Made by a program: the position numbers and the translations under genes. From Adiantum capillus-veneris (lineage: Eukaryota > Streptophyta > Polypodiopsida > Polypodiales > Pteridaceae), in assembly GCA_014529385.2 (NCBI GenBank), contig CM043944.1, forward strand, positions 177,726,240-177,790,239: a stretch of DNA of 64,000 nt, given 5' to 3'. Positions within the stretch are counted from its first letter, which is position 1, and each line of letters starts with the position of its first letter. Below, piece by piece: positions 1-11,485 of the stretch. Under the pieces are notes generated by a model. It had not been told where the DNA came from and made no database searches. It saw nothing but the letters and a program-made list of their open reading frames with translations.

Positions 1-293
1 TCTATAGAATTTCATACTTGCATATGAAAAGTCGGTACTCCTATTTACTACGCTTTTTATATTGATTAGATGTATTTATTCTTAGAATATTTCACTGTAT
101 ATTAATGTTTTTGTTGGGTACTTACTGATATTAGTTTCAAAAATATATGAAGTAGAAACATTTAAGTTGCGTACATTTACAAAAACAAACCACTCTATGG
201 AGTTTTATATTGGTATTAAGATTTTTTTTTCTTATTTTTAACTTGTTGCCCCTCCGTTTGTTTAACATAATTTTTATTGTTTCAATATAGATT
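1..293. other. AT-rich non-coding stretch, possible intron end
   Basis: No coding feature is seen. The stretch ends in a pyrimidine-rich tract followed by TATAG at about 286-290, which looks like a 3' splice site just ahead of the open frame at 294. It may be the tail of an intron of a gene that starts outside the window. Confidence 0.3.
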
Positions 294-584
294 ATGGAAC
301 TTTCAAGGGCGAAAAGAACTTTAGAGAAAGACGAGCATCACTGTTTGGTAACCGCAATTGTCACGAGATGTTTGGCTTTCAGTGACCAAGAGATCGAAGA
401 CTTTTTTGAGCCTACTCTCACGGACTTGCAAGAGCTCTTTGTGGTGTTACAGGAGGCAAGTATCGCTAGGTTGAAAGCTACATGGCCTTACTTCGAACAT
501 TGCAATAATTTTCTTTCTTCAAGAGATTTCCTCAACGAAATATCTAAAGCTCTTGGTGAAGTTAGAAGTCATTTTTACAATTAG
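294..584 (+). CDS. Hypothetical 96-codon exon-like ORF
   Basis: I do not recognise this protein. The frame is open for 96 codons in a region that is otherwise full of stops, and its base composition is less AT-rich than its surroundings, which suggests real or recently coding sequence. It is rich in Glu, Leu and Arg and is probably helical; Cys and His occur but form no clear metal site. A likely 3' splice site ends at 290, so the ATG at 294 may be an internal Met of a spliced exon rather than the start. A decayed protein kinase follows on the same strand, so this could be an upstream exon of that gene or an independent cargo gene of the AT-rich element. Confidence 0.35.
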   Translation: MELSRAKRTLEKDEHHCLVTAIVTRCLAFSDQEIEDFFEPTLTDLQELFVVLQEASIARLKATWPYFEHCNNFLSSRDFLNEISKALGEVRSHFYN

Positions 585-829
585 AGAAAAACGTACAGGC
601 AGATTCTAATAGTATATTGAAAGTTTAGAAAATAGAGCGAATGTACAAAAAGTTTCAAGAAATGAAATGGAAACGGAAATAGAAAAAAATTAATTGTATG
701 CATAATAAAAAAGTCAACCGTGGTGAAGGTCCTTCCCAATATGTGCACATTGTTTTACTACAGTGTCAATAAATCCATTTTAATGATGACTCGCAATGAG
801 TCCATCACGCGTACAGCAGCTACTCTTGC

Positions 830-1609
830 ATGTGCAAAGTTTTGGAACACACATTTACAGAGAGTATATACACTTCGAAAATCTTCAATGCTACAGAAAC
901 TCTTGCTCCACCAAAATTGCGTGCAATCAATGAAGCTACAAACATGTACATAAGCCACATCGACATCATATCTCCGCTTGGACTCTGCCCTAACAAAGAA
1001 GACCCTATTGTAATATACTCTTTCTAGAACGTCTTGCCCCTACGTATTGGACATGGCTATCTAGCACTACAGGTACGACTGTACCTACTAAACATTATGT
1101 CAGTGTTTCTTAGAGGATTGGTACAAAAGAGCGTTTCCAGACACATATTTTTTATATTATCAATGGATTGGAACAGATTGTAAGCTACATACATTCAAAT
1201 GGGTACTTGCATAATGACTTACATCTACATAATATTTAGCTACACTTCTTTAAGATAACAAAAGATGTTTACGTAGGTATTACAAATTGGGAGAAAGGTA
1301 CAAAGAAAGTACATGAGCCATCTCCAGATAATTAAAAAAGACACCTTCAAAGAATATAGAAGTTGGTACCCATGGTTCGCTCCTGAATTTTTCAATTCTA
1401 AGCCTTTTGCTTACAACTTGGCAGCTGAAATTTATTCTTTGGAAAATTTTCTTTTTAAACCTTTACAGTTCTTTCCGGTTGAAGGTAACAAACCAAGAAA
1501 TGACTTTGTAAGAATTTTATATACATTTACAGAAGGTTGTACTCGTATAAATCCAATGGAGAGACCTTCACTCTATGAGCTATATACTATATTAAGAAAT
1601 GTTGATTAG
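830..1609 (+). pseudogene. Decayed protein kinase domain
   Basis: The pieces occur in the order of a eukaryotic protein kinase fold but in shifting frames. Near 910-1025 the reading ISPLGLCPNKEDP resembles the end of the N-lobe (HPNIV..LG.C). At about 1171-1240 a frame reads YIHSNGYLHNDLHLHNI, the catalytic-loop region (HRDLKPEN in ordinary kinases, here HND), ended by a stop. ITNWEKG near 1280 sits where DFG should be. The open part at 1313-1609 has WFAPEF (APE motif), AAEIYSLENFLF (DIWSLG) and INPMERPSLYEL (the C-lobe RP motif). A stop within the catalytic loop, several frame changes and the altered DFG mean it is not functional. I infer it is cargo or a neighbour of the decayed Helitron. 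The family cannot be set. Confidence 0.7.
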
Positions 1610-3437
1610 TATGGTGCCTATGTAGATACAGATGCCGGATCTTATGGCCAAGAGATGAATAAAACAGTTTCGGATATTTCTTCTATTTCCTGCTGGTTCC
1701 ACTGTATTGAATATGAAAAAGACCAATACTTGCATATTGACGAGGATTTTTATAGTTTGATATTTGTTATAATGGTAAAGCAACTAACATTAACTTTAAA
1801 ATCTGTTAATTATTTATTGTTTGACGTTTTTTGAATCAATATACGATATCTGAATTTTAATTTTTCTTATTCATCTTGTAACAACTTTAAAAAAACACCC
1901 TCGTATACTAAATTACATTGAGTTAGTAAAATGTTTTCTATAAGTTTATGTACTATATACTTCTCTCTCTTTGTTTGCCTCTCTTCCTCTCTGTCTTCTC
2001 TTCCCCACGGCTTGAAAACTCAATTTTACATCTATTATAATAAAATTATGAATCTGCATAGAAGCAAGTATCTGAACTGGTTGATTTGTTCTTTAAATAT
2101 TTTCATGCCAAATGTTTAACGAACATGTATAGGATGCTTTTAAAAATATTTTCAAGACGAACTCCACTAAATGGAGCCAAGCAACACAATTACTTGTTCA
2201 AACAACTCTACACTAGTATTTATTTCAGCGAAAGACGGTAACTCTATACAAACATGTACAAAAAATTCACTATTTTCAACAGCAAATACAGAGGCTGCTC
2301 GATGGAATAAACAGTGTACAGAGAAGCACATCAATGTAGATGAACCAGAGAAGGTAACAGTTTAGGAATTTCCTCCAGGCTTTAAAACAATAGAACATAG
2401 CGATGAGAACATCATCGACAAGCTTGCCGTTCTTAGAAACCATTTCAAAAAAGCAGAGTAAATATTGTTGTAGCCTGAATTTAGACAATTTGTATTCCAA
2501 AACTTATGTTTAAATCAATGTACAAATGATAAAAGTAAATTTTAAAACATACAATTACATGTTCCACAATAGCTTCTTTCCAATTTAATACATAGCAGAC
2601 TTGAAAATTTGCTTTCAGATAATGTAATTGCCGTTTTCAGATAGCTTCTATAATCTCCAATGATATAATTAGTACTACTAGAATTTAGTACAATGTATTT
2701 GGCATTTCTAATTCAATATTAATATTCTTCTTGTGCTTGATTTTACTTTATTATAGTTTGAAGTGTAATATGTTTTAGTATATTATACCTGGAGCTTAAA
2801 ATTTACATTTACACGAGACAAAAAGAAATAAACCTTTATTTTTGGTATACAAAATTGTTGACTTTCACTTTCTATGATTGATGTATATTTATAAAATACA
2901 TATTCAATATAGTTAAACTAATTACACTAATTCATATTCAATCAATAGACTCAAAAAAATACTTCAAACTAACATAGAGTCTTAGGACTATCAATTAAAA
3001 ACTTATCTAAATATTCAAAACAAAATCTTACCCTTCAATACAAAAAATCTTGTTCAACTTTGTAGTTGGTAAAAATAAATAAATTAATACAACTATATAG
3101 ACCTAGAATAACTTCATGGATTAAACATAGGAAATATAATAATACTTTCTTTGAATATATCTTGTTTTTCCCCTTTATTTTACAAAATGATTGTAATTAC
3201 TAGGTACAACAGTTAATCTACTTGAAAATTGCCAGTTTTATTGAATCAAACTAAAAATTGTGCAACCAGTTCCTGCTAAAATACATTGAAATTGAACTTT
3301 CTTCCCTAATGCAAATGGAGTTAATGGCATATTTGCATGCATTGCTTCCTGAATGTACAAAGAAAATATTTTCTTAATATACAACTGCAGCATTTTGTTG
3401 TTGCGAAATTGAAGTTATACGAGAATTGACAAACACA
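1610..3437. other. AT-rich stretch without a recognisable gene
   Basis: This is very AT-rich sequence. A short open frame at 2171-2365, continuing in pieces to about 2640, has fairly balanced composition and could be an eroded exon, but nothing in it is recognisable. The rest shows only stops, short A/T runs and no clear repeat. Confidence 0.4.
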
Positions 3438-4119
3438 ATGGCCATCCAATATTTGGTGCCAAACACGTTCCTTGCATGGGAGTTTTTCGTAGATGGTCAA
3501 CTAGAGTTTATTGAACCGTCAACATTTCCCCCCGGAATATTGAGGGGGCACACAATCAGATAACTGAAGGAAATATCAAAGTAGCACGTGACGTGCTATA
3601 TATTGATGCTTACAATTTACTGGTACACCCTTCCAAAGACACTATATGTGCAAAAAAAACTTTAATGATGAATCGAAAACTTGGCGTCTCTCCTATTGTG
3701 ATTTTCAAGATTTGGATGCAGCATGAACTCTGTCTGAATTTTAGCTACGTACCACAATTACTATTTAATGAACATTTTGAAAAGATTTTCACTGAAAATC
3801 CTTTAGGTTTGATCAATATTATAAGCCAAGATGTGTATGGGATAACACTCGAGTATCAAAAGGAGCGGTGGATCTAGACTATATCTTCTTTATGGATCAC
3901 CTTATTAAGAGACAAGCTTACGCCAATAAAATTTGTCGTCTACTGTCTTCTAATATTTCTAATAGTAAAGAATGGTATGAGGAGCACGACAGGTTTACCG
4001 ATAGAGAGGTGAATATGCGTAGGTTAAGTGATTTTACACAACAATTTCAGAATGTAAAGCCTATAGCCAAATGTAAAAATTGGGAAGCTACTCCATACTC
4101 TGTATTGCTTCCCCACTAA
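3438..4119 (+). pseudogene. Decayed gene of unknown function
   Basis: Three same-strand frames lie head to tail. 3438-3563 begins with ATG and reads MAIQYLVPNTFLAWEFF. 3593-3877 (94 codons) contains LVHPSKDT and NPLGLINIISQDVYGI. 3868-4119 (83 codons) contains RQAYANKICRLLSSN and EEHDRFTDREVN. They overlap or abut with frame changes, which fits one former protein of about 230 residues broken by a stop at 3564 and a small indel near 3870. The codon content is richer than the surrounding AT-rich DNA. I do not recognise the family. Its position between the kinase remnant and the RPA-like gene suggests it belongs to the same old mobile unit. Confidence 0.45.
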
Positions 4120-4291
4120 CCATCTAAACATCTTAAAGTAGAAATTTACTAAGTGCAATTTTTATAGTGTTACAGGTTTTATTGAGTAATAATAATACGA
4201 TAATTTAGACGGTCATATTATTCTCCATCTTATATAGTACATTGTTATGGGTGATTTTTAATTCAATACAATTTGAAATGAGTTTATACAT

Positions 4292-4848
4292 AGAACCTAT
4301 TCTAGTTTGCATACATTATACTTAATAAAACACACTCGTCTTTTAAAGGCAAAAAATATATAACCTACTTGACAAAATAAATAATATCCAAAAAAAGATA
4401 ATTGTAAAAAAAAAACTAAAAATATACCAACTTAGAAAATTTCATTGAGATTTAAATTTAAAAAATATAGTACATCTTAGTAATAAGCTAGTTGGTATTC
4501 CTGCAATATCTTGTTCATGCCATCTTCACTAGTCCAAAATATTCTTTAAGAGCATTATATCCATATATGTAGAACCTATTCTAGTTTACACACATTATAC
4601 TTAATAAAACATACTCATCTTTTAAGGCGAAAAAAATAGAACCTACTTGACAAAATAAATAATACATAAAAAAGGATAGTTATAAAAAACAAACTGCAAA
4701 TATACCAAATTATAAAATTTCACTGAGAACTAAATTTGAAAAAGGTAGTAAATCTTCTTGATAAGCTAATTAGTATTCCTGCAAAATCTTGTTCATGCCA
4801 TCTTCACTGCTCCAAAATATGCTTTAATAACATGATACCCATATGTAT
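4292..4848. repeat. Tandem duplication, unit about 279 bp
   Basis: The sequence starting AGAACCTATTCTAGTTT at 4292 recurs at 4571, and the two copies align along their whole length with scattered substitutions and small indels. Both contain the string CTTGTTCATGCCATCTTCAC near their ends. It is non-coding and AT-rich. The divergence shows it is an old duplication. Confidence 0.85.
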
Positions 4849-5234
4849 TCTACCTTTTTAATCCACACTTACAATGATTTTTATATTGTTTGTAATCGTT
4901 CCGTACACTGGTCGCTTATACTTTTTAGCTTATAAATGTCTACGCTCTCTTCGGTTCTAATTTACCTTCATAAAAATACTTATTGTAAAATAAACAACGG
5001 ACCACTTGAATTTTGTTGTGTCTCTTTCTTGAGTCAAATCATTTGCCCTGGCCTCTGTTTTTGATTGCAACTACTATGTCCACATGGTCTATTAACTGTG
5101 AAGTAACATTTAAACTTCAGTTGGTATTCTAAGTATCCATCATCTTGATTTATATAGACCATTCTTGACTTCTATATTTCATAAAACCAATGTCTATTGC
5201 TTACATTTTCTTATTTGTTTTAAATTCTTCACAG

Positions 5235-7045
5235 AACTCTGAGGGGGGAAAAAAGCTACTTGAAATGGAATCATCCAGTATCGAACAGGTAAGAGCTTAG
5301 ATTGAATCAAGCTCCATTTATTTTGTAAAATAAATTGTATGTGAAATTACTAGATTTTTTAGGCCTACTTTTGTAATCGAGCACAACATTCAAAATAAAT
5401 AGTACGATCTAAAAAAATACTTGTATTACATTCAGTTGCAAAGAAACTACATGCTTAAATATACTACTTTGGCTAGTAAACATATAAATAGAGTGTAGAG
5501 TACATACTTAGACAATGTATGTAAGTAAATAACTCTAATAAGAAATAATATTAAAAATTTCTTTCCCTTCCTCTTCTCGGACCTCATTTCTTTAAATTTT
5601 TTAACAACCAGATTGTTCCTAGTAGTACACCTGTAATGAAGGTTGGAGATTTCACTGAACAAATGAGATCTGGATTAGTTTTTTGAAGGATACATTCTTA
5701 ATAGGTATGGAACATACAACCAAGCTCTTGCTACAAGCATGACTCCGTTCCTTCAAGCAGCTCTCAGTGATGAAGAAGGATTTATAGCAATTACACTACA
5801 AATGAGTAAGTCCTAGATAAGCAAGTTTGAAATCATTATTCAAAAAAGGACATGGGTTAGAATAGAACACTTTTTAATCCAACTAAAGAAACCTTTATAC
5901 AATAAAGGTGACGCTCCAATGATCATTGACGTTCCTGACAAGAATACAATAATACGCAGACTTCCTACGAAGAACATAGAAATCATGTTTTTCTCGAATG
6001 CAAAAATCATTGAGCTAACTCATTTCCCAAACTACGCTGAAAAAGAGGACACAATTTCCACTATAGTGATTCAAGACAGAGGCACAAAACTTACAGGCAA
6101 AGATAAGATGATTTTTTGCAGATGGTGTAAATGAATATGACCGGCATACTGTAAGTATTCAAATGGACTTCCTACATAGTACTTGCACAAGATTCTATAT
6201 ACTCGCTAACAATTTTTAAAATATTTATGTGTGAAGATTGTTTTTATAAGTGGATGCCAAGAAGACCGGAATTTTATTTTGAACGATTTCTACAACAAAC
6301 AGTACGCAATGTTTCTTGTTCTCCAGCTCATTTTGAGGCAGACGCTCCTTACTATTCCAAACTTCTTCAGTTGTAGTTCCTGTCACTGATGATGACTGTA
6401 ATCAACATTTACAAAACGTTGTGGAATTTTGGAAAATGCTTAAAGAGGTAATATAGAGTATTATATATGGTTCTCATATTCGTAAACAAAAAAAAATATA
6501 CCTACTTACACTTCCATATATACGTACATAGATATGAAATTTAAATTATGTTTATTTGTATAGGTTAAATGGCTGTTTGATATTCTCTTCTCTAACTCGA
6601 CCATTCTACATAGGTTGTGAATGCCGCAGCTCCAAGTTCATAATAGTTCTTGCTCTTTATCTACCAATGACGGAGTGGAACTATATTGTACACGATGTAC
6701 AAGAAATATTCGTGTAAAACTCATCCCGTATTTAACTAGAACAATCCAAAGTGATGAAATCTGTATGAATGTATCTATTATTGAAATAAACGAACCAATC
6801 CACATATTCTTCCAGAATCATAAAAAAGACTTCTACAAAAAAGTAATTACCGCACGTATCCAGGGCCATTGTTGATTATGAAGGAGGCTCTTTTAAGAAA
6901 GCTAAAATTGGTGAATCGTCACAAGTACGTATCATTATTAATAAATTCAACAAAAATGTACTTGCTTCTTTTCACTTTTCTCATTTTTTTAATGTCCCCG
7001 TCTGCAGGAGTTTATCGCACACTCACTGAAAATATAAACTCAGGT
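5235..7045 (+). pseudogene. Multi-exon decayed gene, RPA-like end (tentative)
   Basis: A run of exon-like segments is bounded by good splice signals: 5235-5288 (ACAG before, GTAAG after), 5612-5805, 5908-6150, 6237-6447, 6614-6924 and 7008-7045. Segment three reads GDAPMIIDVPDKNT and later TISTIVIQDRGTKL, which is strand-like and could be an OB fold. Segment five has a CxxC pair (YCTRCTRN) followed by a beta-rich stretch, resembling the C-terminal zinc-ribbon region of replication protein A subunit 1. Helitrons of plants and animals often carry such single-strand-DNA-binding genes. Stops break several segments, so it is probably dead. The RPA assignment is weak; only the exon-intron pattern is strong. 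Confidence 0.4.
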
Positions 7046-7317
7046 ACTTACTTCCACGATCATATAAACTCTGAATGCTTTTGTTGCAAAATGACAATTC
7101 TCTTGATATAAACAATTTTGAATATTCTAATTCCCTAGAAAGCTGTAATTGTAGATGAACTTAGTTCTTCCTTCTAGTATACACCCGTTTTATATGTACA
7201 CATTGTACACATACTTATTAAAAACAGTAGGGACCTCCTGTAGCTTTATAAACCAAAATAAAATATTCCTAACAACTTGTCAAGCACAAACTACACATAT
7301 CTTGAAATAGGATTACA

Positions 7318-7527
7318 ATGTCTAGTTATATATATGTACATGGTGATTGTTTGTTTAACGCCGTTAGTTATTTATTGCACAAAACCACTTCTTCTAGTAT
7401 GTTTCATAAGATTACCATCGACAACTTCATTTATTATTTACACAATCATGAATATAAGGCTCTTACATGTTTAAAGACTTTTTTAGCGCTCGATATTTAT
7501 TGTCTTTACACAATGTCCACTCTTTAA
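7318..7527 (+). pseudogene. OTU-type cysteine protease fragment 1
   Basis: This 69-codon frame begins MSSYIYVHGDCLFNAVSYLL. The HGDCLFNAV string matches the catalytic Cys box of OTU deubiquitinases (DGNCLFRAI), with the Cys present. The frame stops after about 55 more residues and no His box follows in it, so it is only the front of a domain. A second OTU Cys box lies about 500 bp downstream, so this is either a duplicated domain or an earlier module. OTU domains are known in Helitron-encoded proteins, and Helitron sequence follows downstream on the same strand. Confidence 0.6.
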
Positions 7528-7837
7528 ATCGACTACCAGCTTTGACTGGAGGTTTATTGGGAGATCACTTCTGCATTTATTGATTTGCTCATTTATTTAA
7601 GAAAAGTATCATATTATGGTCTAAAGTAAAAGAAAAAATATTACTTACTCATCTAAGTCTAATGAAACTTTACATATACTGTATGATGATCGGGCTGCAT
7701 ATACTGGACATTTTGAACTCTTAATCCTATATCAAACTATATCGACTTCTAGTTGCACAAATATAACAATACAAGAAACTAAAATAGAGTTCCCACAATT
7801 TCATGACTTCCAAACAATTAAAAGTTTTAATTTTAAT

Positions 7838-8275
7838 ATTGGTGATTGTATGCTTGACTCTATTTTATTTCTCTTTGCTACCAAAATATAGAAGGACAAA
7901 CAATTACTAGAAGTAAAGAACTGAGACAAAAAAGTGTTATATACACTAATTGAAAACTTCCATGAGAACAATTCTACAACTATTGAAACTCTACAGATTC
8001 ATTTAACAAAGTCTTTCTTACAAGAAACTCATAATATTAATACTACAGAAGAATACATTCAACGAATGATACTGCCATTAGCTCTAGGTGGTTTATGGGA
8101 AAACGCAATCATATTATACTGGGTTGCATGAGCTTTTAATTTAAATATTAATGTATGGGGTTCTTCTTATCATTCAGTACTGTTCAATACAAATTTTGTA
8201 AGTAATAGTGAAACACTAAATCTACTTTTCCACGACGAGTATGGAAAAGACGAACATTACGACACTGTTATTCTA
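7838..8275 (+). pseudogene. OTU-type cysteine protease fragment 2 (Helitron OTU module)
   Basis: The parts of an OTU domain appear in order: a Cys box near 7841 (NIGDCMLDSILF); a helical stretch in the open frame 7934-8131 with EYIQRMILPLALGGLWEN, which matches the usual GGLWG(N/D) segment before the middle strands; INVWGSSYHSVLF; and a terminal HYDTV near 8260, where the catalytic His followed by Tyr-Asp belongs. Stops after ATKI, in EVKN and after WVA break it, so it is not functional as it stands. The order and the downstream Helitron region make this the protease module of an OTU-containing Helitron. Confidence 0.72.
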
Positions 8276-8805
8276 ATAAATAGAAATAAAAACAAGAAAA
8301 AACTAACTCAAAATACTAAATATCAAGACAAAAAAATAGCATTTGTAGAAAAACAAAAAACAACAAAAAACATAATTTTATTCCTCAAAATAAAAAAACA
8401 AACAAATAAAAACAAAAAAACATATACAAAATGGAATAAAAATTTGGAGTAAAAGCTACTAGAAACCTTTGACAATAACATTTGACAAAAAACAAAATAT
8501 GTAGTATACTTTTAAAACAAAACCAAGGTTTTGTAGCAACGTTGAGCATAGTAGACATCAAACCTAGAAGAATTTAATAAAACTATCCTAATGAAATTTC
8601 TAAAACTATAGAATACAGTGTCCCATTTAAATGGACCTCAAACATAAATATTGATAAATTAATCAATCAATATAAACAACAATCATTAGCATCCAAAAAA
8701 TATATTTTCACTAAATTTTTGCAACAAATTAATTTACCAACAACAATTTCAATAAAATAAGAAAGCACGTAGATTCCTTGATTAAAAAAATAATTAACAT
8801 CCAGT
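8276..8805. other. A-rich linker inside the Helitron remnant
   Basis: Runs of AAAACAAAAA dominate 8290-8430. A short reading around 8600-8755 (YSVPFKWTSNINIDKLINQY) looks like eroded coding sequence linking the OTU module to the Helitron N-terminal region, but no domain can be named. Confidence 0.4.
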
Positions 8806-9300
8806 TGCAAAAAAAAACACAACATTCAATGAAGTTGATGATGAAATTCAATATGCCCTGAGAGAATTCCATGAAACTTTACAAGATACAACCACAAATC
8901 CTTGTGTCTATTGTAAACGGTTGTACTTCTCCAACCAACTTAACACAGATTGTTTACACAAAATACGAACAATTGAGCATGAAACCTCATCCATTTTTAA
9001 CCATGATAATACGTTAAAAAACCATCTTTGCAACAACTGTGTATATTACTATAAAAAAACAAGATCTTGAAATTTACATCTCCTTCATTTATTCAAATGA
9101 GAAGAATTATTCCATTGGTCAACATTCTTAATGAGCTCAAAGAACGTTTAGTTGCACCAAGAAACATGTTCAGACAAATCCATCAATATTAACAATAAGG
9201 TCAATTTTTATTGCAAGGAAATATAAATAATATTCCAAAAGCAATAAATATAATTTGTAGAATATTGCTGTAAATAAGCATTGAAAATACGACTATACGT
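8806..9300 (+). pseudogene. Helitron N-terminal region, part 1 (DUF6570-like)
   Basis: Two CxxC pairs (NPCVYCKRLYF near 8900 and LCNNCVYYYKK near 9030) are followed by IIPLVNILNELKERLVAP, NMFRQIHQY and QGQFLLQGNINNIPKAIN. This is the order seen ahead of the Rep domain in many Helitron proteins (recalled consensus LT.LEERL.AP..PFMQI, then GQ..IKGNVVNVP). It breaks off at about 9300 in the stretch TTIR, exactly where LTR element A begins. The matching continuation VAIKQKLE starts at 25,630 on the far side. Stops at 9067 and nearby show that decay was under way. The protein would be the replicative helicase-nuclease of the element. Confidence 0.75.
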
Positions 9301-11317
9301 TGTCGATAAATTTGCAGTCTTGCCAGGAAAGCACCGGGCTTATGGCTGTGAGAGTTTGTGAGAGAACTCAACAAAAACTATACGAAGGAGTTAAACCATA
9401 GATGCCATGAAGACTAGGGTTTGGAAAGAAGTGCAATCAAAGAAGACTCACTCTTTCTCTCTTGCACTCACACACACACAAAGAAAGAACGCAAAAGAGA
9501 ATGTCAAAACAATACAAAGATGAAAACATCAAGGCTATGGTCATATCGTATCATGGGTAATATGAAAGGGTTAATGGATGAGTTAATGGCATTCAATCTT
9601 GGCTGACCAAATAGGCTACGAATTGTTCTTTGGAATTGTAGTTTTGTGCTTACCATAATATAGATATTTTGTCTAGTGATTGGGATTAATTGTGTGTACA
9701 AATCCTCTTGGTTCATAGCAAGATAACTACGCTTACATCAAAAGAAAAATTATAGTCTATGAGAGGTAGTATGATGGGATCCGGTGATAGAAGTATTTCA
9801 TTGAGCCTTACAAGGCCAAAGAGAAACACTATACGTTGTTGAAAGTGTATTTTACGGCTAATCCATACGTTAATTCTAATAGATTGTACAGAGTGAAAGC
9901 GATAGAAATGATCATCATGTGGGTTATTCATCTAGGATAGTATGTGAGAAATGTAGATATGAGAGAAGTGAAGAGATGAGAAGTTTCCCTCCCAAGCCCT
10001 ATTCTTGCCCGTAGGCAATAAGGATACTGCGGGGAGAGATGTACCTGTAGAAAAGAGAACCTAGAATTTGAAGAGAGGATGAATTACTAAGAATGAGAGA
10101 GATAGGTTTGCTTTAGGAGATGAGATTAGATACATATATATATGTTGGATTAGAGATGGAAAAGAAAACAACAACAATCAAGAAAACATCAATGAAGAAC
10201 ACATCTTACTTGACAAACCCTTTGGCACCATTATTGATGGAGAGAGAAGAAGAGTGGATAATTCCACTTTGATTGATACACCAAGTGCAAGACCTTCTTT
10301 GATTAGAGTTGATCTTCCAAGGTTAGCTTGTTGCAAGAATGGCTAGTCTCCCTTTAGGAGAAAGTGTAGGCTTGGGCTTATGTTAATGGCTAAGTACAAT
10401 TAGGCATTACTACTCACTCCCTCAAGAATTCCTCTCATCAATGGCTTGAATGTTTGAGTTCCTTCCAAGGAAGAAGAGGTCTCCTTTTATAGGTGAAGGG
10501 AACCCACAAGGGTTTACACAAGAAGAGAGGAGCCAGTGTGAACAGGAATTGGAAAAGTTGGAAATGAGATGTCCCTCCATGATGTGGGCACACTGGGTTC
10601 CAATATTTTGATCATATCTCTTCAACCGTGGCTCCAAATAAAAAAGAAAAAATATGGGTAGAAACTTCAGCTTTATTAGTTACTATTTTCATTTTAAAAC
10701 CGTTTTCCAATTCGAATTGGAACCTTGTTTAAACAATTCATCAAAATAGGGTCCATTTATGGCAGCAAAAGTCTTCATGTGGTCTCCTTAGCCTAGACTT
10801 TCATTTAATTCCAAAGGACACCTCATGCCATATGAAAGCATGACATTGCTCCTTGACAAAGTTTTGTAACCATGCTTGCAATAATGCATTAAAATAAGTG
10901 TATCTTTGAAATCATGCCACCTAGTGTCCCACTAGGATTTGATTCTCTCCTAGTAGCTATTTAAAAAGAAATATAAGAAAAGTATAAAAAATACATAGAA
11001 TATATATATATTGGAGTTTACCCTAGATATAGGATCTAGCTAGGGTGTGAGATGATAATGAAATAGTAGAAATAAAGAATCAATGCTTTTTGCCCCAAGT
11101 GAAAGAGGCGGAGCTATTGATGCTTTTCCCATAGTATTTTCTGATGGTAAAGTAAGGATATGTTACCCTTGAGAAAAATAATAGGATGAGATAGAAGGCT
11201 TATTATTATACTTAATTATGCATATGTACACTATAGGAAATATAATTATGTATCTAAAAAAATACAAGATAGATCTTGTAGCATGCGTTCCCACTATGTA
11301 CGTGTCACAGCACAACA
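9301..11317 (-). repeat. 3' LTR of element A
   Basis: This is the left LTR copy, about 2.0 kb. It matches 23619-25625 nearly throughout, including the shared string GCCAGGAAAGCACCGGGC near its left end. A purine tract abuts it at 11318, fixing this as the 3' copy for a minus-strand element. Its left edge has a few bases (near 9311-9320) not present in the other copy. Short ORFs inside it are not conserved as proteins. Confidence 0.92.
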
Positions 11318-11329
11318 TCCACCCCCTCT
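11318..11329 (-). promoter_or_regulatory. Polypurine tract of element A
   Basis: On the minus strand AGAGGGGGTGGA lies directly against the TGTTGTG start of the 3' LTR. This is the RNase H-resistant primer for plus-strand DNA synthesis and confirms element orientation and LTR edge. Confidence 0.85.
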
Positions 11330-11485
11330 AAACCTGCACATCCTCTGGTATGTGCCACATTGTCTCTTTGTAAGATTATACCTCTTGTACATCTTCCTTG
11401 TATTCTTCTTCACTCGATGACTCTAGAGCTTCATGTTCACTTTGATCTTCACCTGTGTTTTTCTCTTCCTCCTCATCAATATCTT

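Noticed and set aside
9421-9931. ORFs of 60-72 codons in the LTR, repeated at 23731-24303
   Set aside because: They are repeated only because the LTR is repeated, and they differ by indels between the two copies.
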